DNA of 64,000 nucleotides from Actinomadura meyerae (GCF_900188445.1 NZ_FZOR01000009.1:62001-126000); one strand, 5' to 3'. Shown: positions 6,387-15,607, numbered from the stretch's first letter. The notes: generated by a model not told the origin, from the sequence alone. Made by a program: numbers and translations.

Positions 6387-8698
6387 CACGCACCTCGCTT
6401 GATCTGCAGCAGGATCGACTCGTCGGTGATCTTGTCGTCGGCGGCGAGCAGGAACGCCTTGCTCAGGATGAGCGACAGCCGCTCCTCCTCGAACGGCAGG
6501 AACACCTGGGCCCCTCGCGCGCGGCGCTCCGGCACGATGCACAGATAGGCGCCGTCGGGTTCCATCGCGATGTTCGCCGACCCCAGGTGGATCTTGTAAG
6601 TGCGCAGCTCGCCGCGGACGACCAGGTACCGGCCGTCGAGCGAGCAGCGGTCGGCGATCTTCGTGCGGGGCAGGATCCGCGCCAGCGCGTCGGCGCGGGT
6701 CCGGGCGGTCTCGTCCGGTTCGGCGTGCTGCGCGCGCTCCCAGTACTCGCGGCCCTCGCCGTCCTCCCACATCGGGTCGGCGGCGATCGAGGCGACGCCG
6801 ACGAACAGGTCGACGTCGCGCATCGCCTCGCTGAACACCAGCGGCGGGACGTCGGCGAGCCGCGCGCTCCGCCAGGCGCCGTCCACGCGGCGGTCGAACA
6901 CGACCCGGTTCGTGCCGGCGATCTCCCCCTCCACCGCCCAGTCGGCGAGGACGTGGGAGAACCGCACCCGCCACTCCCCCGCGAGGGTCCGCTCGGCCTC
7001 GTCCTCGCCGCCGCCGTCCCACGGCCCGAGCATCCCGCTGACCCACCCGCGCGCCCGGAACAGCGCGAACATCCGCCGGTAGTGGACGAGGTGCGCGGCG
7101 AACCGGTTGGAGTAGGTCGCGGTCTCCTCCTCGGCCGGGGTGAGCAGGTAGATCTCGCGGAACGCCTGCTTGAACGGCTGCCTGATCCGCCGCTCGACGA
7201 GCAGGTCGCGCCAGGCCCGCACCTCGTCGGGCTCCGCCCTGATCGGATGCCACAGCCGGACGCGCGCGTCCTCGGCGGCGTCCGGGACCGGGTCCGCGGC
7301 GGGCAGGACGGCCCGCCACTCGCCGGGGGCGGTCTCGATCTCCCAGATCAGGCCGCGGACGGTCGGCCCCGCGACCGTGTGGTGGAGGAGCGTGTCGCGC
7401 CACCGCCCGAAGGGGTGGGCGGCATCGACGCCGAACCCGCCCTCCAGGGCGCGGGCGAGGGTGGCGAGCTGCGCGCCGGTGCGCTTGACGAGGTCGCGCA
7501 GCTCCTTCAGCGCGTCCCCGTGGTCGCGGCGGACGGCCGCCGGGACGCCCTTCAGCGCCTTGCCGTCCTTCTCGAAGGTCAGCTCGGCCTTGCCGGTGAC
7601 CGTGATCGCGGCGGTGTACTCGCCGAGTTCGCGGCGCAGCGGGCCGGGGTCGGGGAGGCGGAGGGCGACCTCGGTGCGCCCGGCCAGGGCCGCGTCGGCC
7701 TTCTTCAGCATCTTGTCGAGCTGCTTGGGGACGCCCGCGTGCCGGACGTTCCGCCGGACCTCGCGGATCGCGGCGACCAGCTCGGGCGTCGGGAAGTCCT
7801 GCGCGGCGCGGCCGATCTCGTACAGCAGCGCCTGCGACGGCAGCGTCCTCGCCTGCGTCGGCGCGATCGCGATGCCGGGGAGGAGGCGGTCGAAGAAGGC
7901 GGGGAGCCACGGCTCGTCCAGCAGCAGCACGAGGCGCGCGGCGCGGCCGAGGGACTGGACCTCGTCGGCGGTGAACGCCTTGTCGGCCCGGTAGGGGATC
8001 TCGCCGTCCTGGATCGCCCGCACGCGGGCCGCCGCGGTCTCCAGGGCACCGCGGGCGAAGCGGGCGTAGGCGGGGATCGCGGCGGCGCGCTCCCAGGCGT
8101 CCGGGAGCGGCGGCGGGCAGTTGTAGCCGCGGCCGCGGCCCAGCTCGGTCAGCAGGACCCGCTCCTCGGGCGCGAGCCCGGCGGCGACGCCGACCTCGGC
8201 CAGCGCGATCTCGCCCGCCAGGTCGCGGCGGAGGCGCCGCGCGGTGCGCCGCAGGGCGCCGTCTCCCGCGAGGCCGCTCACCGCGAGGAGCGCGAAGGGC
8301 TCCTCGGCGCGCCCTCTGGCGATGAGGAACTCGACCAGCCTGCCCGCCGGGCCGGCGAGATCGGGCCACGGGGCCGGGCAGCGTGCGAGCGTCGCCGCGC
8401 CCAGGGCGATGTCCGCCCATGTGCGGGTCGACAGCCCGTCGACGAGCGCTTCGAACATGCGCTCGCACGCCTCCGGTGTGAAGCGCGGCTGGCGCTCCTT
8501 CACCTGGTTCTCCACCATGAACCGGACGCAGGTCGAGACGTGGTCCGGCGCGCGGCCGAGCCCGTAGGCCGTGGGCAGCAGCCCGCCGAGCTCGGTGTCG
8601 GAGAGCCGGGGCAGTTCGGCGTACCAGTCGCGCCATTCCGCGCGGTCCGCGTCGGTCGGGGCGGTCATGGCGCGCCGCAGCCGGGCGGCGAGGTCCAT
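6386..8698 (-). CDS. DUF4132 family protein (long paralogue)
   Basis: 770 residues, cytoplasmic, no membrane segment. The N-terminal 270 residues are helical and repeat-like. A conserved core near residues 480-540 (LWHPIRAEP, RQPFKQAFREIYLL, HYRRMFALFRARGW) and a C-terminal module (residues about 665-770: RCSLDGRYLVVRGELRTYKIHLGS, VFLPFEEERLSLILSKAFLLAADDKITDESILLQI) are the hallmarks of DUF4132 (MolR-like) proteins. The biochemical role of the family is unknown to me. The start is the ATG overlapping the upstream stop (TGATG). It shares the core and C-terminal module with the upstream gene, so the two are paralogues within one operon. Confidence 0.8.
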   Translation of the reverse strand: MDLAARLRRAMTAPTDADRAEWRDWYAELPRLSDTELGGLLPTAYGLGRAPDHVSTCVRFMVENQVKERQPRFTPEACERMFEALVDGLSTRTWADIALGAATLARCPAPWPDLAGPAGRLVEFLIARGRAEEPFALLAVSGLAGDGALRRTARRLRRDLAGEIALAEVGVAAGLAPEERVLLTELGRGRGYNCPPPLPDAWERAAAIPAYARFARGALETAAARVRAIQDGEIPYRADKAFTADEVQSLGRAARLVLLLDEPWLPAFFDRLLPGIAIAPTQARTLPSQALLYEIGRAAQDFPTPELVAAIREVRRNVRHAGVPKQLDKMLKKADAALAGRTEVALRLPDPGPLRRELGEYTAAITVTGKAELTFEKDGKALKGVPAAVRRDHGDALKELRDLVKRTGAQLATLARALEGGFGVDAAHPFGRWRDTLLHHTVAGPTVRGLIWEIETAPGEWRAVLPAADPVPDAAEDARVRLWHPIRAEPDEVRAWRDLLVERRIRQPFKQAFREIYLLTPAEEETATYSNRFAAHLVHYRRMFALFRARGWVSGMLGPWDGGGEDEAERTLAGEWRVRFSHVLADWAVEGEIAGTNRVVFDRRVDGAWRSARLADVPPLVFSEAMRDVDLFVGVASIAADPMWEDGEGREYWERAQHAEPDETARTRADALARILPRTKIADRCSLDGRYLVVRGELRTYKIHLGSANIAMEPDGAYLCIVPERRARGAQVFLPFEEERLSLILSKAFLLAADDKITDESILLQIKRGA

Positions 8699-10350
8699 CA
8701 CGCACCCCGCCTGATCTGCCGCAGCACGGCCTCGTCGCTGATCCTGCGGTCGGCGGCGAGCAGCGCGGCGAGACCGAGGATCTGGGTGAGCCGCTCGTCC
8801 TCGAAGGGCAGGAACAGCCCCTTCGGCACCGGCCGGCGGCCGGGTTCGACGCGCAGCCGGGTGTTGCCGGGTTCCATCAGCACCTCCGCCGAATCCAGGT
8901 GGATCTTGTACGTGCGCAGCTCGCCGCGGACGACGAGGAACCGGCCGTCGACCGCGCAGCGCCCGGCGATCCTGGTGCCGGGCAGGACGCGGCGCAGCAC
9001 GTCCCCGCGGATCTCCGCGCTCGCGGACGGGACGCCGAACGGCTCCTCCGCGGTGAGCGAGGCGACCCGGGCGAACAGGTCCACCTCCCGCGCGCCCTCG
9101 CTGAACACCAGCGGCGGCACGTCCGCCGGGCGGACCTCCCGCCAGCGGCCGGCGGTCTTGCGCTCGAACCGGGTGCCGCCGTGGTGGGAGACCCGCCACT
9201 CGCCCTCGGCGAAGACCCGCCGCAGCTCGCCGTCGAACTCCGGGCCCGGCCCGGCGGCGGGGCGGCCGCTCGGGCAGGCGTGCCGGTAGGTCTCGCGGAA
9301 CGCCTGCTTGAACGGCTGCACCATCCGGTTGCCGGTCACGAAGCCGCGCCACGCCCGCACCGCGCCCGGGAACGCCCGCGCCGGATGCCAGAGGCGCACC
9401 CGCGCGCCGGCGGGCGGGTCGGGCAGCGCCCGGCCGTCGACCGTCACCAGCACGTCCTCGCCGGGGGTGGCCGCGTGCCAGACGCCGCCCGTCCCCTCGA
9501 ACTCCCAGACCAGGCCGCGCGCGACCGGGCCGGTGACGGGGTGGTCGCGGTAGTACTCGCACCATTCGGCGTAGGGCCAGGCGCGCTCGACCGCCATCAG
9601 CGCCTCGATCCGGGTCCGCTCGGCGGCGAGCGTCGCGCGGACCTGCTTCACCAGTGACTTCAGCTCCTTGATCTCGGCGGCGTACGGGACCTTGAGCGCG
9701 CCCGGGACGGTGCGCAGCGGCCGGCCGTCCGCGCCGGTGAAGGTGAGCCGCACGGTCAGCGGGTCGGCGATGACGAGGACCGCCTGGTAGGCGCCGATGT
9801 CGCGGGCGAGGGAGCCGTCGCGGCCGAGGCCGTGCGCGGGGACGCCGCGCTCCACCAGCTGCGCGGGGGTGATGCCGCGGCGGGCGGCCGCCGCCTCGAC
9901 GGCGGCGGCGATCTGCCGGCCGAGGCCCGGGTAGCGGACGTCGCGGCCCAGCCCGCGCAGCACGTCCAGGGCGCGCGGGTCGGAGAACTCGCCGAGCGCG
10001 TTGACCGCCCCGCCCGCGAGCTTGGCCGACGGCTCGAACTCGCGGGTCACCCCGGCGGCGCGGCGCACGATCACGTCCAGCAGCGGGATCACGCCCGGGT
10101 CGCCGAGCAGCGCGGCGGCCCACACCCGGCCGCGGCCGCCCGGCTCGGCGCGCAGCGACGGGTCGGAGAACGGCCGGCCGCCGACGAGGTCCGGCTCCTT
10201 CGTCGCGTACCAGCGCACCCTGCGCAGCACCTCGTCGCGCGCGGCGGGGTCGGCCAGGAGTTCCAGCGTGCGGCGGCGCCAGGCGCGGGTCGGCCTGGGC
10301 GCGTTGAGCGCGTCCAGATGCGCCCGGAGGTCGGCGGAGTCGTCTGACAT
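8698..10350 (-). CDS. DUF4132 family protein (short paralogue)
   Basis: 550 residues, first gene of the three-gene operon. The N-terminal 170 residues carry HEAT-like helical pairs (AALLGDPGVIPLLDVIV, NALGEFSDPRALDVLRGL). The core near residues 315-353 (LWHPARAFP, MVQPFKQAFRETYRH) and the C-terminal module (VDGRFLVVRGELRTYKIHLDS, LFLPFEDERLTQILGL) match DUF4132. It is about 220 residues shorter than its neighbour, mostly in the middle and N-terminal part. The ATG at 10350 is the first good start and the ribosome site is weak. The role is unknown; HEAT-like parts suggest a scaffold. Confidence 0.8.
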   Translation of the reverse strand: MSDDSADLRAHLDALNAPRPTRAWRRRTLELLADPAARDEVLRRVRWYATKEPDLVGGRPFSDPSLRAEPGGRGRVWAAALLGDPGVIPLLDVIVRRAAGVTREFEPSAKLAGGAVNALGEFSDPRALDVLRGLGRDVRYPGLGRQIAAAVEAAAARRGITPAQLVERGVPAHGLGRDGSLARDIGAYQAVLVIADPLTVRLTFTGADGRPLRTVPGALKVPYAAEIKELKSLVKQVRATLAAERTRIEALMAVERAWPYAEWCEYYRDHPVTGPVARGLVWEFEGTGGVWHAATPGEDVLVTVDGRALPDPPAGARVRLWHPARAFPGAVRAWRGFVTGNRMVQPFKQAFRETYRHACPSGRPAAGPGPEFDGELRRVFAEGEWRVSHHGGTRFERKTAGRWREVRPADVPPLVFSEGAREVDLFARVASLTAEEPFGVPSASAEIRGDVLRRVLPGTRIAGRCAVDGRFLVVRGELRTYKIHLDSAEVLMEPGNTRLRVEPGRRPVPKGLFLPFEDERLTQILGLAALLAADRRISDEAVLRQIRRGA

Positions 10351-10524
10351 GGGGTGATCTTTCCAGAAGGCCGCGGCGGGTTCCCGGTGTTTCGGCGATC
10401 GGCGGGCCGCCGGGACGGGCCCCCGGGCAGGGGCGGGCTCCCCACTTCCCACGGCGGAACACAGCATGGCGCGATGCTGGCAGACGGGACCGACAGGCAA
10501 CCGGGCGATGCCGGCACCTGGTCA

Positions 10525-10540
10525 GTGACCTCATGGTCAC
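10525..10540. promoter_or_regulatory. Inverted repeat upstream of the monooxygenase
   Basis: GTGACC and GGTCAC (perfect 6-bp arms, TCAT centre) lie 42 bp before the monooxygenase ATG, in the 232-bp gap divergent from the DUF4132 operon. It has operator-like geometry; the regulator is unknown. Confidence 0.4.
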
Positions 10541-10582
10541 CTACGCTCGGGGTACCGCGACAGAACGAGGTTCGGGACGGCC

Positions 10583-12034
10583 ATGGCGCACAGCGTGGTG
10601 ATCATCGGAAGCGGGTTCGGCGGGATCGGGATGGCGATCCGGCTCCGGCAGGCGGGCGTCCACGACGTGGTCGTCCTGGAGAAGGCCGCCGGGCTCGGCG
10701 GCACCTGGCGGGACAACACCTATCCGGGCGCCGCGTGCGACGTCCCCTCCCACCTGTACTCGTTCTCGTTCGAGCGCAAGACCGACTGGTCGCGCCGGTT
10801 CCCGCCGCAGCCGGAGATCCTCGACTACCTGCGGCACTGCGCGCGCAAGTACGGGGTGCTGGACAAGGTCCGCTTCGGCACCGAGGTCACCGAGGCGCGC
10901 TTCGACGAGGACGCCGCGCTCTGGCGCGTCTCCACCACCGGCGGCGCCCTGGAGGCGCGGGTGCTGGTGTCGGCGTGCGGGCAGCTGAACCGGCCGGTGC
11001 TGCCGGAGATCGAGGGGCGCGACGCGTTCGCCGGGACGAGCTTCCACTCCGCCCGCTGGGACCACGGCGCCGACCTGCGCGGCAAGCGCGTCGCGGTGAT
11101 CGGGACGGGCGCGAGCGCGATCCAGTTCGTCCCGGAGATCGCCAAGGAGGCGGCGGAGCTGCGGCTGTTCCAGCGGTCCGCGCCCTGGGTGATCGACAAG
11201 CCGGACCGGGTGTACCGGCCGTGGCAGCAGGCCGTCATGAAGAGCGTCCCGGGGCTGTGGGAGCTGAACCGCGCCTACACGTACCTGGCGTACGAGGCGC
11301 GCGCGCTGGGCTTCATCAAGTACCCGAAGCTGATGGCGATGCTGGAGAAGCGGTTCAAGAACGCCCTGAAGGACGGCATCGACGACCCCGCGCTGCGGGA
11401 CGCGCTGATCCCCGACTACCCGATGGGCTGCAAGCGGATCCTGATCTCCAGCGACTACTACCCGGCCCTCGCCCGGCCCAACGTCGACCTCGTCACCGAC
11501 CCGATCGAGCGCATCACGCCGTCCGGCGTCGCGACGGCCCGCCGCGCGTACGACGTGGACGCCATCGTGTACGGGACCGGGTTCAGCACCGGCGACTTCC
11601 TCGCCCCCATGAAGATCGTCGGGCGGGACGGCCGCGAGCTGAACGACGCGTGGCGCGACGGCGCGCAGGCGCACCTCGGCATCACGGTCAGCGGCTTCCC
11701 GAACCTGTTCCTGCTCTACGGCCCGTACACCAACCTCGGGCACAACTCGATCATCTACATGCTGGAGTCGCAGTTCCGGTACGTCCTCGGCTGCGTCGAG
11801 GCGCTGCGCGGCGCCGGGCTCGCCTGGATCGACGTGAAGCCGGACGTCCAGGACGCCTTCACCCGCGAGATGCGCGAGCGGATGCGCCGGACGGTGTGGG
11901 AGTCCGGCTGCCGGAGCTGGTACATGACGGCCGACGGCAGGGTGGTCAACAACTGGCCCGGGTTCACCTTCGCCTACCGCCGCGCGACGCGCCGTCCGGA
12001 CCCGCGCCACTTCACCGCGCGCCGGGCGGCCTAG
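10583..12034 (+). CDS. Flavin-containing / Baeyer-Villiger-type monooxygenase
   Basis: 483 residues. The N-terminal FAD-binding Rossmann motif is VIIGSGFGGIGMA (residues 6-18), followed by GLGGTWRDNTYPGAACD, typical of class B monooxygenases. FAGTSFHSARW matches the FxGxxxHxxxW fingerprint, the NADPH motif is VIGTGASAIQFV, and IVYGTGFSTG is the late flavin contact. Enzymes of this type insert oxygen next to a ketone or oxidise heteroatoms using FAD, NADPH and O2. The short-chain dehydrogenase starting 9 bp downstream is probably its operon partner and could supply the ketone from an alcohol. Substrate unknown. Confidence 0.9.
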   Translation: MAHSVVIIGSGFGGIGMAIRLRQAGVHDVVVLEKAAGLGGTWRDNTYPGAACDVPSHLYSFSFERKTDWSRRFPPQPEILDYLRHCARKYGVLDKVRFGTEVTEARFDEDAALWRVSTTGGALEARVLVSACGQLNRPVLPEIEGRDAFAGTSFHSARWDHGADLRGKRVAVIGTGASAIQFVPEIAKEAAELRLFQRSAPWVIDKPDRVYRPWQQAVMKSVPGLWELNRAYTYLAYEARALGFIKYPKLMAMLEKRFKNALKDGIDDPALRDALIPDYPMGCKRILISSDYYPALARPNVDLVTDPIERITPSGVATARRAYDVDAIVYGTGFSTGDFLAPMKIVGRDGRELNDAWRDGAQAHLGITVSGFPNLFLLYGPYTNLGHNSIIYMLESQFRYVLGCVEALRGAGLAWIDVKPDVQDAFTREMRERMRRTVWESGCRSWYMTADGRVVNNWPGFTFAYRRATRRPDPRHFTARRAA

Positions 12035-12043
12035 GCTCGGAGC

Positions 12044-12817
12044 ATGCCGACCGCCTTCATCACCGGAGCGACCGCGGGCATCGGCGCCGCGTTCGCCCGC
12101 CGCCTCGCCTCCGACGGGTTCGACCTGGTCCTGCTGGCCCGCGACGCCGAGCGCCTGGACCGGACCGCCGCGGAGCTGCGCGACCACTACGCCGTCCGGG
12201 CCGAGGCCCTGGCCGCCGACCTGTCCGCCGAGGACGGGCTGGCGGCGGCCGTGGAGCGCGTCCGCAAGGACGTCGACCTGCTCGTCAACAACGCCGGGTT
12301 CGGCAACCGGGGCGTCTTCCTCGACGTCCCGGTGTCGGACGAGCTGGCCATGCTCAAGGTGCACTGCGAGGCCGTCCTGCGGCTCACGCACGCCGCGCTG
12401 CCGGGCATGCTGGAGCGCGGCCGGGGCGCGGTGGTCAACGTGTCGTCGATGGCGGCGTTCGCGACGCGCGGCACCTACGGGGCGTCCAAGGCGTGGGTGG
12501 TGAGCTTCAGCCAGGGCATCGCGGCCGACCTGCGGCAGCGGTCGCGCGGCGGCGTCCGGGTGATGGCGCTGTGCCCCGGCTACGTGCGCACCGAGTTCCA
12601 CGACCGCGCCAACATGGACATGTCGGGCCTGCCGGAGTTCATGTGGCTCGACAAGGACGACGTCGTGGACACCGCCCTGCGCGACCTGCGGCGCGGCGTG
12701 CCGATCAGCATCCCGGGCGCGCAGTACAAGGTGCTCGCGGGCGCCGCCCGGCTCGTCCCGCGCGGGCTGGTCACCCGGCTGTCGTCCACCACTGGCCGCC
12801 GGTACGACCGAACGTAA
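12044..12817 (+). CDS. Short-chain dehydrogenase/reductase
   Basis: 257 residues of classical SDR type: cofactor motif TGATAGIGAAFA (residues 7-18), NNAG in VDLLVNNAGFGNRG, catalytic Ser in VNVSSMAAFA, and YGASK with catalytic Tyr and Lys. The C-terminal CPGYVRTEF is also typical. It starts 9 bp after the monooxygenase stop, so the two form an operon. It probably oxidises or reduces an alcohol/ketone (or acyl chain) that the monooxygenase also handles. Confidence 0.9.
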   Translation: MPTAFITGATAGIGAAFARRLASDGFDLVLLARDAERLDRTAAELRDHYAVRAEALAADLSAEDGLAAAVERVRKDVDLLVNNAGFGNRGVFLDVPVSDELAMLKVHCEAVLRLTHAALPGMLERGRGAVVNVSSMAAFATRGTYGASKAWVVSFSQGIAADLRQRSRGGVRVMALCPGYVRTEFHDRANMDMSGLPEFMWLDKDDVVDTALRDLRRGVPISIPGAQYKVLAGAARLVPRGLVTRLSSTTGRRYDRT

Positions 12818-12934
12818 CGTAAGCAGTCACTTGCATCGGTCGGGCGGAGCGGGCAGTCTGCAAGGACAGGTCGATTCGATGGCGCCGAACGACAAGCCCC
12901 GTCCCCACCCCGTCCGCCGAAAGGTGCCTCCCCG

Positions 12935-13915
12935 ATGGGTTCCGAACTGGGTTATGCCGCCCTGGCCCTGGTCGCGACCACCGCCTACTACATCGCGTTC
13001 CTGGTGTTCCGCGCGTCCGCCCGCCGGATGGAGCCGCTGCGGGGCGGCCGCCCGTTCCGCGTCGCCCGGCTGATGCTCACCGACCCGGTGTGGCTCGGCG
13101 GCGGGCTGCTGCTGTTCCTCGGCCTCGGCTACGAGGTGGTGGCGTTCACGGCGATGCCGCTCGCCGTCGCGCAGCCGATCTTCGCGGTGGCGCTGGTGAT
13201 GCTCGTCGCGTACGCCGTCCGCTTCCTCGGCGAGCGGCTCAGCGTCCGCGAGTGGACGAGCGTCGCGCTGTTCGTGCTCGCCACGATGCTGATCGGGCTC
13301 TCCGCCACCGAGGAGGGCGAGCTGCACGCCGACGCCACGCTGGCCGGCACCCTCGCCCGGCCGTGGCTGATGATCTCGGTCTGCGCGCCGGCGGTCGTCA
13401 TCGCGGCGCTGGTGTGGCTGATCGGGGACCGCCGGGCGAGCGGCCGGCACGCCCGCAAGCTCGCCGGGGTCGCCTACGGGATCGGCGCCGGGGCGTGCGC
13501 GGGGCTGGCCGAGGCCGGCATCCGCGGCATCTCGATCGTCTACGAGGAGACCGGCAGCCTCACGGCGGTGCTGCAGTCGGCCTACCCGTGGATGACGATC
13601 GGCCTCGCCGCCATCGCGCTCGGGCAGTTGCAGGTCGCGCTGCAGCGCTGCCGGATCGCGATCATCGCGGTCGTGCTCACCGTCATCGGCCGGTCCTACC
13701 TGCTGCTCAGCAGCTCGGTCCTGTTCGGCGAGGACTGGCCGCGCGACGCCGGCCCGTTCGCGCTGCGGGCCTTCGGGTTCGTGCTGGCGCTGGCCGCGCT
13801 GGTGCTGTTCCCCCGGCACGAGGAGCCGGAACCGGCCGCCCGCGAGACCGTGCACGCCGCCCTCGATCCCCGTACATTGCCCAGATGGCCCTCCACTCCC
13901 GCCGGCCCCTCCTGA
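12935..13915 (+). CDS. DMT-superfamily membrane transporter (EamA/NIPA-like)
   Basis: 326 residues with about nine to ten hydrophobic helices (for example YAALALVATTAYYIAFLVF, VALFVLATMLIGLSA, IAIIAVVLTVIGRSYLLL) and no large soluble domain. The pattern resembles NIPA/EamA members of the drug/metabolite transporter superfamily, including PLAVAQPIFAVALVMLVAYAVRFLGERLS near residue 80. The substrate cannot be assigned. AAAGGTG sits about 9 nt before the ATG. A CTTGCA...TGCAAG inverted pair (12832-12863 region) lies in the spacer upstream. Its 3' end overlaps the protease gene by 31 bp. Confidence 0.75.
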   Translation: MGSELGYAALALVATTAYYIAFLVFRASARRMEPLRGGRPFRVARLMLTDPVWLGGGLLLFLGLGYEVVAFTAMPLAVAQPIFAVALVMLVAYAVRFLGERLSVREWTSVALFVLATMLIGLSATEEGELHADATLAGTLARPWLMISVCAPAVVIAALVWLIGDRRASGRHARKLAGVAYGIGAGACAGLAEAGIRGISIVYEETGSLTAVLQSAYPWMTIGLAAIALGQLQVALQRCRIAIIAVVLTVIGRSYLLLSSSVLFGEDWPRDAGPFALRAFGFVLALAALVLFPRHEEPEPAARETVHAALDPRTLPRWPSTPAGPS

Positions 13916-14655
13916 CGGGGGTGCTCGGCGCGCTCCTGGCGCTCCCGCTCCTCGCACTGCCGCCGCTGGCGGCCCCCGCGTCCGCCGTCGTGGGCGGCGC
14001 CCCCGCCTCGACCTCGGCCCACCCGTGGCTGGCGGCGGTCGGGTCGCCGGTCTTCTTCGTCCGGCCGTCCGGGCAGTTCTGCGGCGGCGCGCTCATCAAG
14101 CCGGACAGGGTGCTGACCGCGGCGCACTGCGTCACGCTGTTCCGGTCGCTGCCGGGGCTGCTCACGGCCACCTTCGGCCGCGACGACCTCGTCGGCGCGG
14201 GCGGCGAGACGGTCGCGGTGCGGTCGGTGCGGGTGCATCCGCAGTACCGGGAGACGTCGTTCGAGGACGAGACCGTCGGCCACCACGACCTCGCCGTCCT
14301 CACCCTCGCGCGGCCGGTGCGCCGGCCGCTCGCCGTCCTCGGCTCGCCCGGCTCCGCCCGCACCGGGCGCATCGCCGGATGGGGCTTCACGGCCGAGAAC
14401 GACCTGTTCAACACCCGGTTGCGGGCGGCGGACGTCCCGCTGCCGGGCGACGCGGCGTGCAGGCGCGCCTACGGCGAGGCGTTCGACCCGTCGGACATGC
14501 TGTGCGCCGGGTCGGACACCGCCGACTCGTGCCAGTTCGACAGCGGCGGGCCGCTGCTGGTGCGCGGCCGCGTCGTCGCGCTGACGTCCTGGGGGCGCGG
14601 CTGCGCCGAGCCCGGCTACCCCGGCGTGTACGCGCGGCTCGACTCCCTGCCGTGA
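13885..14655 (+). CDS. Secreted trypsin-like serine protease (S1) with Phe at the oxyanion-hole Gly193 position
   Basis: 256 residues: signal peptide 1-34 (cleavage ASA before VVGG), then an S1 chymotrypsin fold. The catalytic triad is His81 (LTAAHC), Asp135 (HHDLAVL) and Ser220 (DSGGP). Asp214, six residues before Ser220, corresponds to the Arg/Lys-selecting Asp189. The serine region reads CQFDSGGP where the family has CQGDSGGP, so Phe218 replaces the oxyanion-hole Gly193. There seems to be no propeptide: signal peptidase alone would expose the VVGG N-terminus that forms the activating salt bridge. The start overlaps the transporter gene. Confidence 0.85.
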   Translation: MALHSRRPLLTGVLGALLALPLLALPPLAAPASAVVGGAPASTSAHPWLAAVGSPVFFVRPSGQFCGGALIKPDRVLTAAHCVTLFRSLPGLLTATFGRDDLVGAGGETVAVRSVRVHPQYRETSFEDETVGHHDLAVLTLARPVRRPLAVLGSPGSARTGRIAGWGFTAENDLFNTRLRAADVPLPGDAACRRAYGEAFDPSDMLCAGSDTADSCQFDSGGPLLVRGRVVALTSWGRGCAEPGYPGVYARLDSLP

Positions 14656-14698
14656 CCGCGGGTTGAACCTGCGGCGCCGGGGCTGGATGCTGGCGGGC

Positions 14699-15607
14699 AT
14701 GCGCGTGCTGGTGACGGGGGCGGCGGGGTACATCGGGTACGCGGTCGGGCGGCGGCTCGCCGCCGCCGGGCACGAGGTCGACGGGCTGGTGCGGCGGGAC
14801 GCCGGGCTCCCGGCCGGGGTGCGCGCCGTCCGCGGCGACCTCCTCGCCCCGGACGGGCTCCCCCGCGGCCCCTACGACGGCGTGTGCCACCTCGCCGCGC
14901 TCACCCGCGTCCGCGAGTCGTTCGAGCGGCCGCTGCCGTACTTCACCGCCAACGTGCAGGGCACGGTGAACCTGCTGGAGGCCGTCGCCGCGGACCGGGT
15001 CGTGTTCGGCTCCACGGCGGCGGTGTACGGGACGCCGGAGCGCCAGCCCATCCCGGAGACCGAGGCGACGGCGCCCGCCAGCCCCTACGGGGCGTCGAAG
15101 CTGGCCGCCGAGCAGGCCGTCCGGTCCCACGCCCGGACGGGCGCGATCGGCGCGGCCGTCCTGCGCACGTTCAACGTCGCCGGGTCGGTGGACGGCCGGG
15201 TCGACCCCGACGGGACCCGGCTGATCCCGGCGGCCCTCGCCGTGGCCGCCGGGCACGCCCCGCACCTGGACGTCAACGGCGACGGCCGGGCCGTCCGCGA
15301 GTACCTGCACGTGGACGACCTCGCCGCCGCCTACGTCCGGGCGCTTGAGGCGGTCCGCCCCGGCGAGGACCGCGTCTACAACGTCGGCAGCGGCACCGGC
15401 GCCGCCGTGAGCGAGGTCGTCGCGGCGGTCGAGGAGGTGACCGGGCGGCCGGTCCCGGTCCGCCGCCGGCCCGCCCGTCCCGAGGCCCCGGTGCTGGTCT
15501 GCGACGCCGCCGCGATCCGCCGCGACCTCGGCTGGCGCCCCGCGCGCTCCGCGCTGCCGGAGATCATCGCCGGCTCGTGGGACGCCCTGACCCGCGCGGA
15601 CGGATAA
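14699..15607 (+). CDS. NAD-dependent sugar-nucleotide epimerase/dehydratase (GalE-like)
   Basis: 302 residues, extended SDR. The NAD motif VTGAAGYIGYAVG is at the N-terminus. The active site has VVFGSTAAVYG (Ser/Thr) and PYGASKLAAE (Tyr, Lys), followed by LRTFNVAGS and the nucleotide-sugar-binding REYLHVDDLA. The layout matches UDP-glucose 4-epimerase-like enzymes, although the exact sugar is unknown. The ATG at 14699 begins exactly at MRVLVTG; an ATG at 14687 is the alternative. It stands 43 bp after the protease and 10 bp before a GroES-like gene, without other polysaccharide genes nearby. Confidence 0.87.
   Translation: MRVLVTGAAGYIGYAVGRRLAAAGHEVDGLVRRDAGLPAGVRAVRGDLLAPDGLPRGPYDGVCHLAALTRVRESFERPLPYFTANVQGTVNLLEAVAADRVVFGSTAAVYGTPERQPIPETEATAPASPYGASKLAAEQAVRSHARTGAIGAAVLRTFNVAGSVDGRVDPDGTRLIPAALAVAAGHAPHLDVNGDGRAVREYLHVDDLAAAYVRALEAVRPGEDRVYNVGSGTGAAVSEVVAAVEEVTGRPVPVRRRPARPEAPVLVCDAAAIRRDLGWRPARSALPEIIAGSWDALTRADG

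Noticed and set aside
6587..9289. Long plus-strand frame opposite the DUF4132 genes
   Set aside because: Arg/Gly/Ala/Val-rich, no recognisable motif; the minus strand has paralogous DUF4132 proteins with coupled starts.
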